NCBI GenBank assembly: GCA_031002005.1
Contig: CM061919.1
Location: 174,451,121-174,515,120, forward strand
Origin: Vandiemenella viatica
Taxonomy: Eukaryota > Arthropoda > Insecta > Orthoptera > Morabidae
Direction of reading: 5' to 3'
DNA: 64,000 nt
The translations under genes were made by a program, and so were the position numbers. Shown in pieces: positions 56,551 to 64,000 of the stretch. The notes beneath the pieces are model-generated. The model searched no databases and was not told where the DNA came from. It saw only the letters and a list, made by a program, of their open reading frames with translations. Position 1 is the first letter of the stretch; every line of letters begins with the position of its first letter.

Positions 56551-57707
56551 TTGTTTGCTGTTTTTTGCACTACCATGTTTTTATTCTAAGAATTCATAAT
56601 AGTTGCTAAGCGTCATGCAAGTGTTTGAAATAAATTGCTACCATACATGAAAAGTTTTAATTTTTAAACTTACCAGAGAGAGAATATCATGCAAAAAATA
56701 CAGGTGCACGGCCGTGAACAATGGAATTTATTTTAGAAGTGACATCACATGTAGAAATTTCATGCTAATCTTGCAACAGTTCCGGAACGCTTTGTGCCCT
56801 TTTCGTTGGAATTTTTACGTGACGATACAACTGAAGGTTACCTTCCTGACGTAACTGCGTCTATTAGGCGATATTTACTTTTAATGTGCAAGTCATTTTC
56901 ATTTTTTTAAAAAAACTTTTTTTCGGTGTGCAAGTAACGTCCAATTCCCTTTTTGAAATCTTCTTTGGTTGTTTCAAATGGTTGTAATTCGCTTGTTATC
57001 CAAAAATTTGTGAAGCCTTCAGAAAAAAGAAAAGAAAAATTAAATTGATTTTCTGGTGGATTTTCGGTAAAAAAATTATGCAATGCAACCAACAGCAACT
57101 AGTATCCAAAGAAAATGACAAAAGAAAACCAACTGAAAATATTCCGAAGCGAGGATCGAACCTCAGGACCAACCCTAATAATTCTCGCTTTAAACAACGT
57201 ATTACATTTACTCTACGAAATTGCGGTGTAAATGAGATTCACAGAAAATCGTAAGTGACTTTGTTGCAATATCAAATTGAAGTTGTTACATTTTTAAGCT
57301 CCACAGAATAAAACTCAGTGGTTGTTTCTATAGGCCCACAAATAAGGCGTCTACTTTCAATATTTTTCCGCTGTAGGCTTTTCCAAATTGTTTTCGATTT
57401 TATATTCAAAACGAACCTTCATTAATAACAAGAAATAACCAGCAATAAACAATAAAAAATAGTTGAAAACTTGGGTAATAGGAAACGCTCCATTCCCAGC
57501 GGCAGCGTTTACAGACGGGTGACGTCACGACTACCGTTGCACGCGCCAGGCAGCAAATGAGCGTTTTGGCGGGCTTTTAAATTCTTTAAATTTTAACTTT
57601 GAATTTTTCGCAAAATAATGCACTTTTGTCAAAAAATCTCTTCACTCGGTGAATAAGGTGTATCAATAAACAATTTAAAACCATTTTCAAGAAGTAGTCA
57701 AATACCC

Positions 57708-58199
57708 TATTGCGCTTTCTTTCGTCACGTTGCAGTTTATACGACAGTGTATGATGAAAATAAATGTGTTAAATTATGCTATGCAATCTAGGAATTTTGA
57801 TGGTGTTGTTACTGCAAATACAGGTTGCGATTCAAATACGCGTGTGTGGGTATGTCTACATAGTTTGATTCTGTAGCGGCAATTTAATGGAGATTGTGGT
57901 TAGATCTAAATGCAGTCTGTACCAGAATGGTTTTGTTGTTCCATAAGGGACAAAGAATTTATCTATTACTGTTAGTAAGTTCATGAGAACCAAGTTAGTG
58001 ACAAAACGTTTATCGCGATGGAAACTACTTCCAGCTATTACCAATCAAGCTTACGATGTATGGTAACAAGATAACTATTTTTATTCTTGTCTGGGGCCGC
58101 ATTTCAATCTAACCACAAGTGGTAGTAAAAAAACTGAAATATCCATTCTGCATGTCCACCATGTAATTCATTGTGGCTTTGGCAGAATTAATTTTTAGT
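57708..58199. other. Intergenic sequence, no supported gene
   Basis: A minus-strand 62-residue frame (57856-58044) shows no motif. Confidence 0.35.
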
Positions 58200-58620
58200 C
58201 CAGGCTGCATATCAACCCAATTCCAGTATATCCCGAAAACTAAGCAAGATATCGAAAAATTTTATTCTTTATTTTCGATTTGTCTCGTCGTGTTACATAA
58301 GAATCGATCATTAAATTTGACTTTTGCTACATTTTTCTTCTGTATTTCAACTAAAGTCATCTCACATTTGATACAGTATATCTCGAGAACTAGGCGAGAT
58401 ATAGAAAATTTTTATTCTTTATTTTTATTTGTCTCGTCTTTTGAAATAAGAATCCGTCATCAAATTTGACTTTGACCAATTTTTTCTACTGAAATTCAAC
58501 CAAAAACATTTTACGTTTGAGACAGAATATCTCGAAAACTAAGCATGATTTCAAAAAAAATTATTCTCCTTTTTCTATTTGTCTCATCGAGTTACATAAT
58601 AATCCATCACCAGATTGCTA
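58200..58620 (+). repeat. ~155-bp tandem repeat, three copies
   Basis: Copies start near 58220, 58375 and 58525. Each has ATATCYCGARAACTARGCRAG, TTTTTATTCTTTATTT, TTTGTCTCGTC, AAGAATCSRTCAT and AAATTTGACTTT. It is the same unit as at 15733-16255. Confidence 0.75.
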
Positions 58621-58756
58621 TGGGATCGGCCTAGCCCCCCACTCCTCCTCCGCCCGGCTTCACTTCAATGCGTGGCGAAGGTCTCTTGCGTCGTCTCCAT
58701 CTATTTCCTTCCTCCATGTGTGTAAATGCATCATGTGTTGTTTAGCCGCATGTAGC

Positions 58757-59111
58757 TTCATTTTTCGTTTTGCAACATTTTTCTTATTACATTTATCTTT
58801 GTAAGAATATCATACCATACGACGAGAGCAACTACAAATTCGTAGGTAGTTATTTCCTTTTTTATAGACTGGCATTCATTAACCCAATGACAATATGTTG
58901 TATTTGCTGCTAAATCTCTTAAAGCATCACGTATATTTCTTGGTTGTAATCCAGTCAAATAAGGTGAAAAAAGGGGCAAACCTCGGAATGAAAGATAACA
59001 AGCTGAAAATTTGCTCTTGCTCAAACTTTTGTTTTCATATTTTATAAGTTGGCTCAAAAGTCTCATAGAATCTCGTGTACGCCAGTCAAGATAATCAAGG
59101 TCAAATGTCAC
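58757..59111 (-). pseudogene. hAT-type transposase fragment (ZMYM1-like)
   Basis: The minus-strand frame includes LQPRNIRDALRDLAANTTYC, then EITTYEFVVALVVWYDIL and TKINVIRKMLQ. A stretch of the form (F/Y)EFVVxLxxWYDIL..xN.(V/I)xKxLQ is a recognised part of hAT transposases related to ZMYM1-like host proteins. Only about 115 residues are open; neither the catalytic residues nor the C-terminal dimerisation region are seen. Upstream residues (LDYLDWRTRDSMRLL) may belong to it or to another frame. It is a fragment; no gene start is claimed. Confidence 0.6.
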
Positions 59112-59807
59112 AAAAAACGGCTTTTGTAAATATCTCGCTTCCTTTACTCTAAATATTATTTTGAGTTATTGTAAAAGTTGTAGAACATAAAATTCTCTAC
59201 AAATTTCGTCACAGACAATATTTCATAGCTTTAACCCTTCTTGAGATAGAGCGTGGAGAGTGGGGAGTGCTTAGCCGTATGGATGACAGCGCTACTTCGG
59301 GCACGTTAAGTGTAGAATCCAATTATTAAAAACCAAGTGAATCTGACTTTCACGTGATGTGAGCATTTAGTTCGCCACAGTGGCTTAAATAAACCTTTTC
59401 AGACATACAGCATTTCTTGTTACTTCTCTTGTTTCTTATTCATACCGCTGCTGTCCTATACTAATTTTTCTGAGGTTTGAGTTATTATTAATAAATAAAG
59501 ACTATCTTCTGCCCACGGCTTTGCTCGAGTGGAATTCATAACGCATTCGTACACGTATTCGTATCTGAATCCCACAGGAACTACTTTATCGAACGGGATA
59601 GAAGTAGATAACCAATACATTATTCCAAATTTTATTTTAAGGCGTTCAGCCATTTAGACGTGAAACTGTAAAAACTTTCAAGCCAAAAAACTTTTTGCAT
59701 TTATAATATGAGTAAAATGTAAAAAAAATTGCTATCTTCAATCTGTCTATAGGGACACCCTAATCACGAATAAGCCATTGCACATTTGGGGCGCCACAAT
59801 GAGATCT
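59112..59807. other. Intergenic sequence bordering the satellite
   Basis: AT-rich, no supported gene. The satellite starts abruptly at about 59808. Confidence 0.4.
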
Positions 59808-62800
59808 CGTACCAAGCGTCTGACGCGTCCGACCAGTGTCAGACTAACGTCCGACCATCGTCAGCGAAGCGTTAGCTAAGCGTCTACCTAATGTTGCCAT
59901 AATTCATTCCCAAGATTAAATTATTAACATAACTGATTCCACAGAATATGTGAAAAACTGATCATTTTTGTATTCACATATATGCAAAAATTGTAAATAT
60001 CTATCTCTTAGGAAAATGTTTAACTAACGAGACAGCGGCAAATTTCAAAAATTAGTCCAGCGTCCCACCAGCGTCCGACGGCGTCCTACCAGCGACCTAC
60101 CAGCGTGCGAAAGCGTCCTACCAGGTTCCGACAGCGTCCTACCAACGTCCTAACAGCGTCCGACAGCGTCCGTACAGCGTCAGACTAACGTCAGACCATC
60201 GTCGGCGAAGAATTAGATAAGTGTCTATCTAATGTTGCATAATTCATGTCCCAAGATTAAATTATTAACATAACTGATTCCACAGAATATGTGAAAAACA
60301 AACTTTTTGTTTGACATATATGCAAAATTGTAAATATCTATCTCTTAGGCAAATGGTTAACTAACGGGACAGTTGCAAATTCAAAAATTAGTCCAGCGTC
60401 CGACCAGCATCTGACAGCGTCCTACCAGCAACCTACCAGCGTCCGACCAGCGTCCTACCATTGTCTACCTGCTTCCGACGCGTCTGAACAGCGTCAGAAA
60501 CGTCGACCATCGTCAGCGAACGTTAGTTAAACGTCTACCTAATGTTGCATAATTCATGTCCCAAGATTAAATTATTAACATACTGATTCCACAGAATATG
60601 TGAAAAAACAGAACATTTTGTATGACATATATGCAAACTTGTAAATATCTATCTCTTAGGCAAATGTTAACTAACGGGACAGCAACAAAATTTCCAAAAT
60701 TAGTCCAGCATCCGACAGCGTCCGACAGCGTCCTACCAGCGTCCTACCAGCGTACGACAGCGTCCTACGAGCGTCCTTCCAGCGTCCGACAGAGGTCTAC
60801 CAGTGTCCAACAGCGTCCTACCAGCGTCAGACAGCATCCGAACAGCGTCAGGACTAACGACCGACCATCGTTAGGAAAGCGTTAGCTAAGCGTCTACCTA
60901 ATGTTGCATAATTCATGTCCATGATTAAATTATTAACATAACTGATTCCACAGAATTTGTGAAAAACAGAACTTTTTTGTATTGATATATATGCAAAATT
61001 GTAAATATCTATCTCTTACGCAATGGTTAACTAACGGGACAGCGTGAAATTTCCAAAATTAGTCCAGCGTCCGAACAGCGTCTGACAGCGTCCTACCAGC
61101 GTCGTACCAGCGTCCAACAGCGTCCTACCAGCGTCCAACAGCGTCCTACCAGCGTCCTACCAGCGTCCGACAGCGTCCGAAAATTGTCAGACTAACGACC
61201 GACCATCGTCAGCGAAGCGTTAGATAAGCGTCTACTTAATGTTGCATAATTCATGTCCCATGATTTAAATTATTAACATACCTGATTCCACAGAATATGT
61301 GAAAAACAGAGCTTTTTTGTATTGACATATATGCAAAATTGTAAATATCTATTCTTATGCAAATGGTTAACTAACGGGACAGCGGCAAATTAACAAAATT
61401 AGTCAAGCGTCCGACCAGCGCTCGACAGCGTCCTACCAGCATCCTACCAGCGTCCAACAGCGTCCGAACAGCGTCAGACCATCGTCAGCGAAGCGTTAGC
61501 TAAGCGTCTACCTAATGTTGCAAGAATTCATGTCCCAAGATTAAATTATTAACATAACTGATTCCACAGAATATGTGAAAAACAGAACTTTTTTGTATTG
61601 ACATATATGCAAAATTGTAAATATCTACCTCTTAGGCAAATGGTTAACTAACGGGATAGCAGCAAATTTCCAAAATTAGTCCAGCGTCCGACCAGCGACC
61701 GACAGCGTCCTACAAGCGTCCTACCAGCGTCAACAGCGTCCAACGGCATCCTACCAGCGTCCAACAGCGTCCTACCAGCGTCCCACCAGCGTCCAACAGC
61801 GTCCAACAGCGTCCGAACAGCGTCAGACTAAAGTCCGAGCATCGTCAGCGAAGCGTTAGCTAAGCGTCTACCTTAATGTTGCCATAATTCATGTCCCAAG
61901 ATTAAATTATTAACATAACTGATTCCACAGAATATGTGAAAAACAGACCTTTTTTGTATTGACATATATAAAATTGTAAATATCTATCTCTTAGGCAAAT
62001 GGTTACTACGGGACAGCAGCAAACTTCCAAAATTAGTCCATCTTCCGACCAGCGTACGACAGCGTCCTACCAGCGTCCTACCAGTGTCCGACAGCGTCCG
62101 AAAAGCGTCAGACTAACGTCGAACATCGTCAGCGAAGCGTTAGCTAAGCGTCTACCTAATGTTGCATAATTCATGTCCCAAGATTAATTATTAATATAAC
62201 TGATTCCACAGAATATGTGAAAAAACAGACCATTTTTGTATTGACATTTATGCAAAATTGTAAATATCTATAGGCTAACTAACGGGACAGCGGCAAGTTT
62301 CCAAAAGTAGTCTAGTGTCCAACCAGCGCCGACAGCGTCCTACCAGCGTCCGAAGTATCCTACCACCGTCCTACCACCGTCTGACAGCGTCCTGCCAGCG
62401 TCCTACAAGCGCTTGAAAGCGTCCGAACAGCGTCAGACTAACCTAAGACCATCGTTAGCGAAGCGTTAGCTAAGCGTCTACCTAATGTTGCATAGTTCAT
62501 GTCCCAAGTTAAAATTATTAACATAACTGTTCAACAGAATATGTGAAAAACAGAACTTCTTTGTATTGACATATATGCAAAATTGTAAATATCTACCTCA
62601 TAGGCAAATGGTTAACTAACGGGACAGCGGCAAATTTCCAAAATTAGTCCAGCGTTCCGACCATCGTCCGACAGCATCCTACCAGCGTTCCTAAAAGTGT
62701 CCGACAGCGTCCGAAAGCGTCCTACCAGCGTCCAAAAGCGTCCTACCAGCGTCCGACCAGCGTCCGAACCGCGTCCTAACGCGTCCTACCAGCGTCCGAC

Positions 62801-64000
62801 AGCGCCCTACAAGCGTCCTACCAGCGTCCTACCAGCGTCCTACCAGCGTCCGACAGCGTCCTACCAGCGTCCGAAAGCGTCCTACCAGCGTCCTACCAGC
62901 GTCCGACCAGCGTCCTACCAGCGTCCGACAGCTTCCTACCTGCGTCCTACCAGCGTCCGATAGCGTCCTACCAGCGTTCTACCAGCGTCCGACAGCGTCC
63001 TACCACGACCGACAACGTCCTACCAGCGACCGAACAGCGTCAGACTAACGTCCGACCATCGTCAGCGAAGCGTTATTAAGCGTCTACCTAATGTTACATA
63101 ATTCATGTCCCAAGATTAAATTATTTAACATAAATGATTCCACAGAATATGTGAAAAATTTTTTGGTATTGACATATATGCAAAATTGTATATATCTATC
63201 TCTTAGGCAAATGGTTAACTAACGGGACAGCAGCAAATTTCCAAAATTAGTCCAGCTTCCGACCAGCGTCCGACAGCGTCCTACATGTGTCCTACCAGTG
63301 TCCGAACAAGCGTCCCACCAGCGTCCGACAGCGTCCTACCAGCGTCCTTCCCAGCTTCCGACAGTGCCCGAACAGCGTCAGACCTAACGTAAGACCATCG
63401 TTAGCGATGCTTTAGCTAAGCGTCTACCTAATGTTGCATAATTCATGTCCCAAGATTAAATTATTATCATAACTGATTCCACAGAAATATGTGAAAAACA
63501 GACCTTTTTTTTGTATTGACATATATGCAAAATTGTAAATATCTATCTCTTAGGCAAATGGTTACCTAACGGGACAGCGTCAAATTTGCCAAAATTAGTC
63601 CATCGTCCGACCAGCGTACGACAGCGTCCTACCAGTGTCCTACCAGTGTCCGACAGCGTCCTACCAGCGTCCGACAGCGTCCTACCAGCGTCCTAACAGC
63701 CACAGCGTCCGACAAGCGACCGAAAAGCGTCAGACTAACGTCCGACCATCGTCAGCGAAGCGTTAGCTATGCGTCTACCTAATGTTGCAATAATTCATGT
63801 CCCAAGATTAAATTAATAACATAACTGATTCCACAGAATATGAGAAAAACAGAACTTTTTTTGTATTGACATATATGCAAAATTGTAAATATCTATCTCT
63901 TAGGCAAATGGTTAACTAACGGGAAACGGCAAATTTCCAAAATTTAGTCCAGCGTCCGACCAGCGTCCGACAGCGTCCTACCAGCGTCCTACCAGTGTCC
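59808..64000 (+). repeat. Composite satellite: AT-rich module alternating with 10/11-bp CGTCC minisatellite
   Basis: A conserved ~190-bp module carries GTTAGCTAAGCGTCTACC, TAATGTTGCATAATTCATG, CAAGATTAAATTATTAACAT, TGATTCCACAGAATATGTG, TTGACATATATGCAAAATTG, TAAATATCTATCTCTTAGG and GGTTAACTAACGGGACAGC. Taking ATGTTGC as anchor, it occurs at 59891, 60232, 60542, 60901, 61239, 61515, 61876, 62159, 62485, 63091, 63431 and 63782, i.e. 12 copies spaced 276-361 bp, with one interval of 606. Between modules lie variable numbers of the short units GACAGCGTCC (10) and TACCAGCGTCC (11). The array runs off the right edge. Frames inside it are artefacts of the 21-bp unit pair. Confidence 0.95.

Larger units (their letters stand above)
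55175..57707. mobile_element. 2.5-kb element with very long terminal inverted repeats
   Basis: GGCTATTTGAC at the left and GGGTATTTGAC (inverted) at the right are each bordered by TA (55173-55174, 57708-57709). Inverted similarity extends far inward: left 55320-55545 and right 57310-57560 share TGACGTCAC, CGTCTGTAAACGCTG, GGAATGGAGCGTTTCC, AACTATTTTTATTGTTTG and GACGCCTTATTTGTGG. Arms are therefore roughly 370-400 bp, with unequal decay. The ~1.75-kb interior holds no transposase but several tRNA-like SINE fragments (56208-56263, 56440-56550, 57146-57200). Non-autonomous; TA duplication suggests the Tc1/mariner-type group. Confidence 0.75.

Noticed and set aside
60622..60885. 87-codon frame crossing the satellite module
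   Set aside because: Same minisatellite artefact; it is not conserved between neighbouring units.
62590..62640. CENP-B-box-like text around TTAACTAACGGGAC in each satellite module
   Set aside because: Only the CGGG end fits the CENP-B pattern; the TTCG half and central A do not.
62697..62963. 88-codon frame of repeated QRPTSVRP-like residues in the satellite
   Set aside because: The 10+11-bp units make 21 bp, so one frame stays open by arithmetic; the modules on either side break it and no gene context exists.
59808..64000. CRISPR-like array (repeats with spacers)
   Set aside because: Repeat and spacer roles do not fit: the long module is conserved, the spacers are themselves tandem repeats, and the surrounding DNA is eukaryotic.

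Overview
This is an AT-rich stretch of eukaryotic, almost certainly insect, nuclear DNA. The evidence is the mix of transposable elements: mariner, Tc1, hAT-type MITEs, CR1-like and jockey-like LINEs, and about fifteen copies of one tRNA-derived SINE whose head reads like GGTTCGAATCCCCGTCCGGG. No bacterial operons, viral genomes or intact long genes are visible. The abundance and mutual nesting of old elements suggests a large hemimetabolous insect genome (cockroach, termite, stick insect or orthopteran type); that placement is inference.

Layout. 1-13 kb: intergenic DNA with LINE fragments (1753-2065, 8550-8935), MITEs (4132, 4239, 5698, 6890, 10929) and SINEs. 13.7-15.0 kb: a full-length mariner with intact ends and a transposase broken by three in-frame TGA codons. 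15.7-16.3 kb: a ~155-bp repeat that recurs at 58.2 kb. 19.2 kb: a near-perfect 210-bp hairpin MITE. 20.6-21.3 kb: CR1-like LINE 3' end. 21.7-25.9 kb: hAT-type MITEs, one sitting inside a diverged tandem array. 27.4-29.3 kb: a dead Tc1 element abutting a CR1-like LINE. 32.4-33.3 kb: another LINE reverse transcriptase. 33.9-36.6 kb: a non-autonomous DNA element carrying an inverted repeat with hammerhead-like cores, followed by a hAT-type MITE. 38.3-42.2 kb: a young non-autonomous LTR retrotransposon. 42.7-43.7 kb: a second hammerhead-like inverted repeat, a SINE and a 184-bp hAT-type MITE. 46.3-48.0 kb: Tc1 and LINE gag-like pseudogenes. 51.2-52.3 kb: a LINE split by a SINE with target-site duplications. 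52373-53372: assembly gap of 1000 N. 53.7-54.9 kb: the only stretch that may belong to host genes, namely an open exon-like frame and a THAP-type first exon behind an NRF1-like motif. 55.2-57.7 kb: a 2.5-kb element with very long terminal inverted repeats. 58.8-59.1 kb: hAT-type transposase fragment. 59.8 kb to the right edge: a composite satellite in which a conserved AT-rich module alternates with a 10/11-bp CGTCC minisatellite.

The genes do not form a pathway; nearly everything is mobile DNA at various stages of decay. The most unusual items are the composite satellite with its helical-phase motif spacing, the LTR retrotransposon whose two LTRs differ by an inverted hairpin loop, and two unrelated inverted repeats that each carry hammerhead-ribozyme-like cores.
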